Origin: Prevotella sp.
GTDB taxonomy: Bacteria; Bacteroidota; Bacteroidia; Bacteroidales; Bacteroidaceae
Reading direction: 5' to 3'
DNA length: 5,904 bases
Assembly: GCA_021203915.1 (NCBI GenBank)
Contig: JAJQAI010000087.1
Span: forward strand, 1 to 5,904
Below are positions 1 to 5,904 of this stretch, in pieces (the stretch's first letter is position 1; every line of letters starts with the position of its first letter). The notes under the pieces are model-generated. The model worked only from the letters and a program-made list of their open reading frames with translations, had not been told where the DNA came from and ran no database searches. The translations under genes and the position numbers were made by a program.

Positions 1-135
1 AAATTTATATAAGTTAGCGGTTTATATTGGATAACCAAAACCTATTTTAACGAGATAATTAAAAAAGAAGTCAATAAATTTTTTCATGGAAATTGGAAGT
101 TATGGATTGATTCTTGCGATGAGGATTTAGGAAAT
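1..135 (+). other. Left-edge segment: coding-like upstream extension of the Cys-cluster ORF, no ATG
   Basis: In the frame of the following gene, every codon from position 13 to 135 is open. An in-frame TAA at 10-12 closes it. The reading includes plausible protein sequence (for example NKFFHGNWKLWIDSCDEDLG, about positions 73-132) with three Trp codons, which is unlike random AT-rich DNA, where stops are frequent. There is no in-frame ATG, GTG or TTG between 13 and 135. A second frame starting at base 2 is open only to a TAA at 32-34. The segment is either untranslated with a chance open frame, or the 3' part of a longer gene broken by a frameshift or stop near positions 10-34. I saw no convincing promoter, terminator or RNA gene here. 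Confidence 0.4.
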
Positions 136-381
136 TTGTTTACTCCAATTGAAAGCATTATGATTAATTATGATATTGCAGTTGATGTGCGTCGAAGGTT
201 TGAATCTGCATTTAAAACCAGCCAAAAGAATCTAGAGAAAACAAGATACCTATTAAAGGAAAAAAAGAAAGAATTTAAACGTGTCGCAAAAGAATGTGAG
301 CACTTAAAAAAACTTTGCGAAACTAATTGCATCAAATGTAAATCTAGCAAAAAAAGGACTATAGAACAAAAAAAAGGATGA
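136..381 (+). CDS. Small hypothetical protein, Lys-rich probable coiled coil with C-terminal Cys cluster (start uncertain)
   Basis: I do not recognise a family. From the TTG at 136 the product is 81 aa; from the first ATG, at 160, it is 73 aa. An AGGA at 129-132 sits just before the TTG, which weakly favours it. Residues about 20-60 are strongly charged (many Lys, Glu and Arg with spaced hydrophobics) and probably form a long helix or coiled coil. The C-terminus carries four cysteines spaced C-x6-C-x3-C-x2-C (CEHLKKLCETNCIKC), a pattern that could bind zinc or another metal, followed by a Lys-rich tail. There is no signal peptide or membrane segment. The open frame continues upstream without a stop to position 13, so the real protein may be longer or the gene may be a fragment. 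Its TGA overlaps the ATG of the downstream RNA methyltransferase (ATGA, 378-381), which suggests co-transcription and translational coupling. A role in RNA metabolism would be guilt by association only. Confidence 0.5.
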   Translation: MFTPIESIMINYDIAVDVRRRFESAFKTSQKNLEKTRYLLKEKKKEFKRVAKECEHLKKLCETNCIKCKSSKKRTIEQKKG

Positions 382-1133
382 TTGAAAAGAACCTAATTAA
401 GTATATACGCTCTTTAGAGCTAAAAAAGAATCGCTCTTTAGAAGGCGTTTTTGTTGTAGAAACACCTAAGGTTGTAAATGACTTTATGGAAGTTTTCTCT
501 CCCAAACGTCTTTTAGCTACGAGCGAGTGGTTTTCTTCTTTGGGGAGGATTCCTAAAGAAGAGGATAGGATAATTACTGAAATAGAACTCCAACGTATAA
601 GTTTTCTTCAGCATCCTCAGCAGGTTATCGCAATTTTTGATATCCCACGATATGAACTAGACTTAAGTGTATTAAGTGAAGAACTTTGCTTAGCCCTTGA
701 TGGCGTAAGAGACCCCGGAAATCTTGGTACGATAATAAGAATTGCCGATTGGTTTGGAATAAAAACTATTCTTTTAAGTACTGACTCGGTTGATGCTTAT
801 AATCCAAAAGTTGTCCAGGCCTCAATGGGAAGTCTAGCTCATGTTAATGTTATATACTTAGACTTGTTTGAAGTCTTAACTCAGATTAAAGACACCACAC
901 CTATTTATGTGACAACGCTTGAAGGGCAAAACCTCTACCAAGAAAAACTTACCTCTAAAGGGGTTATAGTTATGGGTAACGAAACACGTGGGGTGTCACC
1001 CCAAATAACCTCTATAGCTAGCAAAAAACTACTTATTCCTTCTTTTAAGGAAGATGTTAAAGCCGACAGTCTTAATGTAGCTATTGCTACGGCTTTAACC
1101 TGTGCAGAATTTCGCCGAAGAGATTTATTTTAG
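378..1133 (+). CDS. SpoU/TrmH-family RNA 2'-O-ribose methyltransferase
   Basis: Probable cytoplasmic SAM-dependent enzyme that methylates a ribose 2'-OH in rRNA or tRNA; the target nucleotide cannot be read from sequence. It is 251 aa, a usual length for the two-domain members. Residues about 5-95 form the N-terminal substrate-binding domain (FVVETPKVV at 25-33). Residues about 104-248 form the SPOUT knot domain. All three signature motifs are present: motif 1 [14 protein letters not shown] (108-121), with Asn115 and the probable catalytic Arg121; motif 2 GNETRGVS (200-207); and motif 3, with IP at 220-221 and SLNVAIATA at 231-239, which builds the SAM-binding trefoil knot. [11 protein letters not shown] (141-151) is also typical. 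The ATG at 378 is preferred because the N-terminus ([17 protein letters not shown]) matches how this family begins. The start overlaps the upstream small ORF's stop (ATGA). The 3' end overlaps convergent leuB by 9 bp. Naming it RlmB, TrmH or TsnR would be over-specific. Confidence 0.9.
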   Translation: MIEKNLIKYIRSLELKKNRSLEGVFVVETPKVVNDFMEVFSPKRLLATSEWFSSLGRIPKEEDRIITEIELQRISFLQHPQQVIAIFDIPRYELDLSVLSEELCLALDGVRDPGNLGTIIRIADWFGIKTILLSTDSVDAYNPKVVQASMGSLAHVNVIYLDLFEVLTQIKDTTPIYVTTLEGQNLYQEKLTSKGVIVMGNETRGVSPQITSIASKKLLIPSFKEDVKADSLNVAIATALTCAEFRRRDLF

Positions 1134-2183
1134 GATAAAATCAGCAATCCACTTGCCAACTTCCTTTGTGCCATAATGAGCGCCATCTTTTACCTGAATA
1201 TCAGGTGTACGAACATTTTCATCAAGTGAACAGCTAACGGCTTTGCGTACTAAGAGAGCCTCTTCTTTAAGGTCAAAGTGCTCTAATAGCATTGCAACGG
1301 ATAAAATCTGAGCTAGTGGGTTAGCGATATTCTTTCCCTTAGCCTCTGGCCAAGAGCCATGTACTGGCTCAAACAGTGGTGTACTATCACCTGTTGATGC
1401 AGATGGAAGAAGGCCCATACTTCCTGTAATACAACTACCTTCATCTGTTAGAATATCTCCAAAGGTATTCTCCGTTACAATAACATCGAAGAATCGAGGC
1501 TCTAATATCATACGCATCGATGCATTATCAACGAACATATAGTCTACACTGACTTTAGGATAATCCTTTTCCATCTCTTTGGCTACTTGACGCCATAGAC
1601 GACTAGATGCAAGAACGTTAGCTTTATCTACAACTGTAAGGTGATGCTTACGCTTCATAGCATAATTAAAGCCAACTCTCAAGATTCTTTCTATCTCAGG
1701 ACGTGAGTAAAAGTTTGTATCCCACGCTTTATCATTATCTTGATATTTCTCACCAAAATACATTCCACCTGTTAGCTCTCTTACACATATAAAATCAGCT
1801 CCCGATACAATCTCATCCTTTAGTGGGGACATGTGAAGTAGACAGTCAAAAGTCTGAATAGGTCTTATGTTAGCATAAAGCCCCAAGCGTTTACGCATTG
1901 CAAGCAGTCCCTGTTCTGGACGAACCTTTGCAGTTGGGTCATTATCAAAACGCTTTTCGCCAACGGCTGCAAAAAGTACAGCATCTGCAGACTGACATGT
2001 TTGAAAAGTTTCTTCGGGGAATGGATCTCCAACTTCATCTATAGCTGCTGCTCCGCAAATGGCTTTATGGTAAGAAACTTGGTGATGAAACTTTTTAGCA
2101 ATAGCATCCATCGTAGCAATGCCTTGCTCCATTACTTCAGGTCCTATTCCATCTCCTGGAAGGACAGCGATATTTAACTTCAT
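1125..2183 (-). CDS. leuB: 3-isopropylmalate dehydrogenase
   Basis: Cytoplasmic NAD+-dependent oxidative decarboxylase that converts (2R,3S)-3-isopropylmalate to 2-isopropyl-3-oxosuccinate, which loses CO2 to give 2-oxoisocaproate, the direct leucine precursor. It is 352 aa, normal for the family. The N-terminal motif [10 protein letters not shown] is at 8-17. Residues equivalent to the known active site are all seen: Arg97, Arg107 and Arg135 for the substrate carboxylates, Tyr142 and Lys187 for catalysis, and Asp219, Asp243 and Asp247 for Mg2+/Mn2+. The family signature lies in [20 protein letters not shown] (239-258). The cofactor loop [15 protein letters not shown] (275-289) has Glu280 where the Thermus enzyme has the NAD-selecting Asp; an acidic residue is kept, so NAD+ is expected. 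It is the last gene of the leu operon, 22 bp after leuD. Its stop lies inside the end of the convergent methyltransferase gene, and no clear terminator follows. Confidence 0.96.
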   Translation of the reverse strand: MKLNIAVLPGDGIGPEVMEQGIATMDAIAKKFHHQVSYHKAICGAAAIDEVGDPFPEETFQTCQSADAVLFAAVGEKRFDNDPTAKVRPEQGLLAMRKRLGLYANIRPIQTFDCLLHMSPLKDEIVSGADFICVRELTGGMYFGEKYQDNDKAWDTNFYSRPEIERILRVGFNYAMKRKHHLTVVDKANVLASSRLWRQVAKEMEKDYPKVSVDYMFVDNASMRMILEPRFFDVIVTENTFGDILTDEGSCITGSMGLLPSASTGDSTPLFEPVHGSWPEAKGKNIANPLAQILSVAMLLEHFDLKEEALLVRKAVSCSLDENVRTPDIQVKDGAHYGTKEVGKWIADFILK

Positions 2184-2205
2184 AAAGAAAAGATTTTTGT
2201 TATTG

Positions 2206-2808
2206 TTAATGCCTTAAGGATTGATTAGCTTTTTCCCAGGCAAAGATTTTATCTTTATTCTCAAGTAAAAAGTCAATGTCATCAAGACCATTGATAAGGC
2301 AGTGTTTCTTGTACTGATTAATTTCAAATGATTCTTGTCGAAAACTTGATAAATTAGTGATAAGCTGACGTGGCAAATCTACCTCAACTATTGTTTTTGG
2401 GTCATCTTTAATAGAAGAAAGAAGATGCTCTAAAAACTCTTGAGAAACAGTAACTGGAAGAACAAAATTATTTAGTTCGTTCTGCTTATGAATATCTGCA
2501 AAGAAGCTACTTACTACAACACGAAATCCATACCCGGAAAGTGCCCAAGCAGCATGCTCGCGGGATGATCCTGAACCAAAATTTTTTCCAGCCACAAGTA
2601 TTTCTCCAGAAAACCTCTCATCATTTAAAACAAAGTTTTTATTTAGGCTTCCATCCTTATTGTAACGCCAATCTCTAAAGAGATTTTCGCCAAAGCCTTC
2701 TTTAGAAGTTGCCTTAAGAAACCTAGCAGGTATAATCTGATCCGTATCTACGTTCTCTAAAGGAAGTGGAACGCAGGTGCTTCTTATAACGTCAAATTTT
2801 TGTTTCAT
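2206..2808 (-). CDS. leuD: 3-isopropylmalate dehydratase, small subunit
   Basis: Small (swivel-domain) subunit of the LeuCD isomerase of the aconitase superfamily, which converts 2-isopropylmalate to 3-isopropylmalate by dehydration and rehydration. It is 200 aa, typical of the bacterial long form. Family marks in order are [18 protein letters not shown] (14-31), the substrate-recognition loop [17 protein letters not shown] (74-90) with the conserved Ser-Ser-Arg-Glu-His, and [15 protein letters not shown] (92-106), followed by NxFVLPV-type sequence (114-119). It works as a heterodimer with LeuC, encoded 7 bp upstream. This spacing supports co-translation at equal amounts. The Fe-S ligands are on LeuC, so no cysteine cluster is expected or seen here. 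The ATG at 2808 gives the normal N-terminus. Confidence 0.96.
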   Translation of the reverse strand: MKQKFDVIRSTCVPLPLENVDTDQIIPARFLKATSKEGFGENLFRDWRYNKDGSLNKNFVLNDERFSGEILVAGKNFGSGSSREHAAWALSGYGFRVVVSSFFADIHKQNELNNFVLPVTVSQEFLEHLLSSIKDDPKTIVEVDLPRQLITNLSSFRQESFEINQYKKHCLINGLDDIDFLLENKDKIFAWEKANQSLRH

Positions 2809-2815
2809 CTTTTTC

Positions 2816-4210
2816 TTAAATAAGTTCTCTAGGATCTGTTATTACTCCTGTAACTGCAGCTGCAGCTGCAACTAGTGGGCTAGCAAGCAGGGTTCGTGAA
2901 CCTGGTCCTTGACGACCTTCAAAGTTACGATTACTTGTTGAAACACAATACTTCCCTTGAGGTATTTTATCATCATTCATAGCTAAACATGCAGAACAAC
3001 CGGGTTGTCGAATCTCAAAGCCTGCCTCTATAAGAATTTTATCAAGTCCTTCATCTTTAATCTGCTGATTAACTTGCCATGAGCCAGGAACTAGCCATGC
3101 TATAACGTTATCGGCTTTTTTCTTTCCTTTTACTATCCTGGCAAAGTCTCTAAAGTCTTCAACTCTTCCGTTTGTACATGCCCCTAAAAATACATAATCT
3201 ATCTTTAAGCCAAGAAGTTTTTCTCCTGGAGTAAATCCCATATAATCTAAGGATTTTAAAAATGAATCCCTTCCTTTTGGTTCAACCTCTTCAAGTGAAG
3301 GTATACTTTCTTTTATACCAATACCCATACCAGGGTTTGTTCCATAGGTGATTCTAGGTTCTATATCCTTAGCATCAAAGAAGACCTCTTTATCAAATAC
3401 TGCATCATCGCCACTTTTAAGTGTTCTCCAATAAGCAACGCTTTTTTCCCAATCCTCTCCCTTGGGTGAGAATTCTTTGCCTTTAAGATAATTAAAAGTC
3501 ACCTCATCTGGAGCTATAAAACCACCACGTGCACCCATTTCAATAGATAGATTACAAAGCGTTAATCTTCCTTCCATTGAAAGGCTAGTAATAGCCTCGC
3601 CTTGATACTCAACAAAATATCCCGTAGCACCAGATGTAGAGATTTTACTCATAAGAAAAAGAGCTACATCTTTAGCTGTAACAGCTTTGCCTAATTTCCC
3701 ATTTACTACTATTCTCATAGCTTTAGGCTTTTGCTGAAGTACGCATTGGGATGCTAGAACCATTTCTACCTCACTTGTTCCAATACCAAAAGCTACAGCA
3801 CCAACGGCTCCATGTGTACTTGTGTGAGAGTCCCCACAAACAATTGTCATTCCCGGAAGAGAAAGACCCCGCTCGGGACCAACTACATGGACTATTCCAT
3901 TTCTTCCATCCATTATACCATAATAATCAAGCGAGAATTCTTTGGCATTTTTCTCTAGCGTTTCAACTTGATGTCTTGAAACGGGATCTTCTATTGGTTT
4001 ATCTTGATTAAGGGTTGGTATATTGTGGTCGGGCATGCACTTTATAAGTTCTTTTCTTAAAGGCTTAATCCCGCGCCTACGCAGACCATCAAAGGCTTGT
4101 GGAGATGTTACTTCATGACAGTAAAGGCGGTCTATATATAGTTGTGTAGGACCATCTTCAACCTCTTGTACTACATGGCTATCCCATATTTTATCAAATA
4201 GGGTATTCAT
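2816..4210 (-). CDS. leuC: 3-isopropylmalate dehydratase, large subunit
   Basis: Large, [4Fe-4S]-bearing subunit of isopropylmalate isomerase (aconitase superfamily), acting with LeuD in the second leucine-specific step. It is 464 aa, close to the E. coli enzyme. The three cluster ligands are visible: Cys345 in [11 protein letters not shown] (343-353), and Cys405 and Cys408 in [12 protein letters not shown] (403-414). Other conserved blocks are [20 protein letters not shown] (122-141), [14 protein letters not shown] (140-153) and [17 protein letters not shown] (424-440). The dependence on an exposed Fe-S cluster makes the enzyme oxygen-sensitive, as is known for the family. The ATG overlaps the leuA stop in ATGA (4207-4210), with AAGG a few bases upstream, so translation is probably coupled to leuA. 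The Ala-rich stretch near residues 448-453 comes from a short CTGCAG-type repeat in the DNA and is normal for LeuC. Confidence 0.97.
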   Translation of the reverse strand: MNTLFDKIWDSHVVQEVEDGPTQLYIDRLYCHEVTSPQAFDGLRRRGIKPLRKELIKCMPDHNIPTLNQDKPIEDPVSRHQVETLEKNAKEFSLDYYGIMDGRNGIVHVVGPERGLSLPGMTIVCGDSHTSTHGAVGAVAFGIGTSEVEMVLASQCVLQQKPKAMRIVVNGKLGKAVTAKDVALFLMSKISTSGATGYFVEYQGEAITSLSMEGRLTLCNLSIEMGARGGFIAPDEVTFNYLKGKEFSPKGEDWEKSVAYWRTLKSGDDAVFDKEVFFDAKDIEPRITYGTNPGMGIGIKESIPSLEEVEPKGRDSFLKSLDYMGFTPGEKLLGLKIDYVFLGACTNGRVEDFRDFARIVKGKKKADNVIAWLVPGSWQVNQQIKDEGLDKILIEAGFEIRQPGCSACLAMNDDKIPQGKYCVSTSNRNFEGRQGPGSRTLLASPLVAAAAAVTGVITDPRELI

Positions 4211-5706
4211 ACCTTAAATTTATTAATACAATCAATATAAGCATCAACCGATGCTGTTACAATGTCAGTATTTGCACCGAAGCCATAATACATATTGCCG
4301 TTGTATTCAACTTGCATATGGACCTTACCAACATCGTCAGAGCCCTTGCTTATGGCTTGTATGGTGAACTCCTTAAGCGTCATTTGCTTTTGTATTATTT
4401 TCTTAAGTGCTTTAATAGCAGCATCCACAGGGCCATTACCTGAGGAGGCTTCCTCAAACTTTTGTCCAGAGATATCAAGACCAATGCTAGCTACGCTTTT
4501 AACACCTTTACCTGAGGTTACCTGCAAAAACTCTAGTTTTACAGCATGAGAATCCGCCCGATCTGCACCGGCTAGCATAAGGATATCATCATCTGTAAGG
4601 TCTTTCTTTTGGTCCGCTAAGTTCAAGAAACTTTCATAGATCTTGTCAAGTTTTTCTTCCGTTTCATAGTTAACACCAAGAACACATAGACGATGCTTTA
4701 GGGCTGCTCTACCACTTCTAGCCGTTAGGACGATTGAGTTGTCGTCCAGTCCAACATCCGTTGGATTCATTATCTCATATGTCTTTGCATTCTTAAGAAC
4801 ACCATCTTGATGTATACCACTTGAGTGTGCGAAGGCATTACGACCAACGATAGCTTTATTAGCTTGAACGGGCATGTTCATTAGACTACTTACAAGACGG
4901 CTTATTGGATAAATCTTTGTGGTGTTGATATTTGTTTCAATATCTATGTGCTTGTGACACTTAAGAATCATAGCTATCTCCTCTAAGGATGTATTTCCGG
5001 CTCTTTCTCCAATGCCGTTTATGGTCACCTCTGCCTGTCTAGCACCATTAAGGATTCCACTTAGGGTGTTTGCCGTTGCCATTCCTAAATCATTATGGCA
5101 ATGAGTTGAAATAATTGCCTTGTCAATTACATCGACATGCTCCTTTAAGTATTTTATTTTTTCTCCAAACTCCTCTGGTAGACAGTATCCTGTAGTATCG
5201 GGTATATTTACAACTGTTGCCCCAGCCTTAATTACAGCCTCAACGACCCTAGAGAGATATTCATTATCAGTTCTTCCCGCATCTTCGGCATAGAACTCTA
5301 CGTCCTCAACATATTTTTTGGCGTATTTAACAGCAGCTATAGCTCGCTCTATAATCTCTTCTCGATTACTTCCGAATTTATACTTAATATGAGCATCGCT
5401 TGTACCAATACCTGTGTGAATTCGTTTATGCTTAGCGTACTTTAAAGACTCTGCGGCAACATCAATATCCTTTTGAACGGCACGTGTTAGGGCACAAATT
5501 GTTGGCCAGGTTACTGCTTTTGAAATCTCTATAACGGAATTAAAGTCTCCAGGAGAGGATATAGGAAATCCTGCCTCAATTATGTCAACACCCAGTTTCT
5601 CCAAGTTTTTAGCAACTTGAATTTTTTCAATTGTGTTGAGTTGGCATCCAGGAACTTGTTCTCCATCTCTAAGCGTTGTGTCAAAAATATAAAGACGTTC
5701 ACTCAT
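4207..5706 (-). CDS. leuA: 2-isopropylmalate synthase
   Basis: Committed enzyme of leucine synthesis: condenses 2-oxoisovalerate with acetyl-CoA to form (2S)-2-isopropylmalate. It is 499 aa, usual for the type with a C-terminal regulatory domain. The TIM-barrel (HMGL-like) domain spans about 1-270: [16 protein letters not shown] (8-23) with catalytic Arg13 and metal ligand Asp14, His202 and His204 in [11 protein letters not shown] (200-210), and Asn238 in [14 protein letters not shown] (230-243). A subdomain linker follows, including [13 protein letters not shown] (295-307). Residues about 385-499 form the LeuA dimerisation/allosteric domain, with the family ending [16 protein letters not shown] (475-490), which in homologues binds leucine for feedback inhibition. 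Citramalate synthase and homocitrate synthase are relatives, but the leuCDB neighbours and the full regulatory domain favour LeuA. It is the first structural gene after the leader attenuator; the ATG at 5706 lies 19 bases after the terminator U-tract. Confidence 0.96.
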   Translation of the reverse strand: MSERLYIFDTTLRDGEQVPGCQLNTIEKIQVAKNLEKLGVDIIEAGFPISSPGDFNSVIEISKAVTWPTICALTRAVQKDIDVAAESLKYAKHKRIHTGIGTSDAHIKYKFGSNREEIIERAIAAVKYAKKYVEDVEFYAEDAGRTDNEYLSRVVEAVIKAGATVVNIPDTTGYCLPEEFGEKIKYLKEHVDVIDKAIISTHCHNDLGMATANTLSGILNGARQAEVTINGIGERAGNTSLEEIAMILKCHKHIDIETNINTTKIYPISRLVSSLMNMPVQANKAIVGRNAFAHSSGIHQDGVLKNAKTYEIMNPTDVGLDDNSIVLTARSGRAALKHRLCVLGVNYETEEKLDKIYESFLNLADQKKDLTDDDILMLAGADRADSHAVKLEFLQVTSGKGVKSVASIGLDISGQKFEEASSGNGPVDAAIKALKKIIQKQMTLKEFTIQAISKGSDDVGKVHMQVEYNGNMYYGFGANTDIVTASVDAYIDCINKFKV

Positions 5707-5725
5707 TTCTATAGAATTATTAGTT

Positions 5726-5770
5726 AAAAGAAAAAGACCTTATCGCGCCAAAGTTTAAGCGGAAAAGGTC
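5726..5770 (-). terminator. Rho-independent leader terminator upstream of leuA
   Basis: The 5' arm GACCTTTTCCGC (5770-5759) pairs with GCGCGATAAGGTC (5748-5736). This gives six pairs GACCTT/AAGGTC, a T-T mismatch, two pairs, one bulged C, then three pairs CGC/GCG around a 10-nt loop. It is followed at once by TTTTTCTTTT (5735-5726). This is a classical intrinsic terminator shape on the leuA strand, sitting between the leader peptide and leuA with no gene before it in the window to terminate. Together with the competing antiterminator, this points to attenuation rather than to the end of an upstream operon. Confidence 0.8.
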
Positions 5771-5818
5771 AGATTATTGATTTTGCTTCTTATATTGAAG
5801 GGGGCATACCTTTAACGC
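5759..5818 (-). promoter_or_regulatory. Antiterminator helix of the leu attenuator
   Basis: The strand GCGTTAAAGGT (5818-5808) can pair with ACCTTTTCCGC (5769-5759): six pairs AAAGGT/ACCTTT, a 2x2 internal loop, then three pairs GCG/CGC. The 3' strand is almost exactly the 5' arm of the terminator, so the two structures exclude each other. The first base of the 5' strand is the G of the leader TAG stop. A ribosome on that stop would cover the strand and let the terminator form, while one stalled at Leu codons 13-15 would leave it exposed. The intervening 38 nt (5807-5770) would form the loop. This geometry is seen in the sequence; the switching is inferred. Confidence 0.65.
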
Positions 5819-5880
5819 TACTTAATTACCATCTTAAGTCGTAGGGAATGACCGAACAATATATTTAAGCTTCCTTTCAT
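5818..5880 (-). CDS. Putative leu leader peptide (20 aa)
   Basis: A 20-codon ORF read as MKGSLNILFGHSLRLKMVIK and ended by TAG. It contains four Leu codons, each a different one (TTA at codon 5, TTG at 8, CTA at 13, CTT at 15), two Ile (7, 19) and one Val (18), so 7 of 20 residues are branched-chain. Leu is roughly twice an ordinary share, which is modest next to the runs of Leu in the enterobacterial leuL peptide. The case therefore rests on position: the stop abuts the antiterminator strand, and a terminator follows just before leuA. An A-rich stretch precedes the ATG, with no strong Shine-Dalgarno site, which is normal for Bacteroidota. It is too short for similarity to prove expression; a chance ORF remains possible. 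Confidence 0.65.
   Translation of the reverse strand: MKGSLNILFGHSLRLKMVIK
5820..5839 (-). promoter_or_regulatory. Possible pause hairpin (1:2 stem) within the leader ORF
   Basis: ACTTAA (5839-5834) can pair with TTAAGT (5825-5820) around the 8-nt loop GATGGTAA. This gives a six-base-pair, mostly A-U stem covering the last codons of the leader peptide and the first base of its stop. It lies directly next to, and does not overlap, the antiterminator strand at 5818-5808. Its position fits a transcription-pausing hairpin that lets the ribosome catch up, but it is weak and such stems are common in AT-rich DNA. Confidence 0.3.
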
Positions 5881-5904
5881 TTTCTTAATTAATTTCTTGA
5901 AAAT

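Noticed and set aside
23..30. TATATTGG as a possible Bacteroidota -7 promoter element (TAnnTTTG) for the left-hand genes.
   Set aside because: It mismatches the consensus, has no TTTG-type -33 element at the right distance, and lies in a frame that looks coding.
168..350. 60-aa ORF on the - strand opposite the Cys-cluster gene.
   Set aside because: It lies wholly antisense to a more protein-like frame and its composition (Phe and Ser runs) is what the reverse of Lys/Glu-rich codons gives.
1023..1052. Possible terminator for the leu operon on the - strand inside the methyltransferase gene: TTCCTT/AAGGAA hairpin followed by a T6 run.
   Set aside because: The stem is only 6 bp and mostly A-T, and 7 nt separate it from the T-run. 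The bases also encode the conserved motif 3 region of the methyltransferase, so the repeat is probably a by-product of coding.
2851..2876. Short tandem CTGCAG-like repeat near the 3' end of leuC.
   Set aside because: It encodes the normal Ala-rich stretch of LeuC and is too short to be a meaningful repeat element.
3751..4011. 86-aa ORF on the + strand within leuC.
   Set aside because: It is fully embedded antisense in a well-conserved gene and shows no recognisable motif.
4295..4549. 84-aa ORF on the + strand within leuA, with a hydrophobic segment.
   Set aside because: It is antisense to the conserved LeuA regulatory domain; the hydrophobic look is expected from the complement of charged codons.
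5707..5904. T-box riboswitch or other known amino-acid riboswitch in the leuA leader.
   Set aside because: No T-box consensus or specifier-loop arrangement is seen. The short ORF plus terminator/antiterminator explains the leader better.

Overview
The window is AT-rich chromosomal DNA, most likely from a member of the Bacteroidota, probably Bacteroidales. This rests on the style of the protein sequences (LeuA, LeuB and the SpoU-family methyltransferase read like Bacteroidota versions), the gene order leuA-leuC-leuD-leuB, and the lack of strong Shine-Dalgarno sites. No taxonomic search could be run, so the assignment is an inference.

Layout. On the + strand, positions 13-381 form a stop-free frame for a small, lysine-rich, probably coiled-coil protein ending in a four-cysteine cluster. 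It has no ATG until position 160. Its stop overlaps the start of a SpoU/TrmH-type RNA 2'-O-ribose methyltransferase (378-1133) in an ATGA. The rest of the window is on the - strand and is a complete leucine operon, transcribed right to left: leader (5707-5904), leuA (5706-4207), leuC (4210-2816), leuD (2808-2206), leuB (2183-1125). The methyltransferase and leuB converge and overlap by 9 bp at their 3' ends.

The four enzymes form the whole leucine-specific branch. LeuA condenses 2-oxoisovalerate with acetyl-CoA to 2-isopropylmalate. The LeuCD dehydratase isomerises it to 3-isopropylmalate. LeuB oxidises this to the precursor of 2-oxoisocaproate, which is then transaminated to leucine. All the catalytic and metal or cluster ligands I could check are present. 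The genes are tightly packed (4-bp overlap, 7-bp gap, 22-bp gap), consistent with one mRNA and translational coupling of LeuA to LeuC.

The most interesting part is the 198-bp leader upstream of leuA. It looks like a compact ribosome-mediated transcription attenuator. It has a 20-codon leader peptide ORF with four Leu, two Ile and one Val codons. A rho-independent terminator (11 paired bases plus a U-tract) sits just before leuA. An alternative antiterminator helix uses the same bases as the terminator's 5' arm, and its other strand begins at the last base of the leader stop codon. A ribosome finishing the peptide would hide the antiterminator strand, whereas one stalled on the central Leu codons would leave it free. 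The promoter is not visible and probably lies beyond the right edge.
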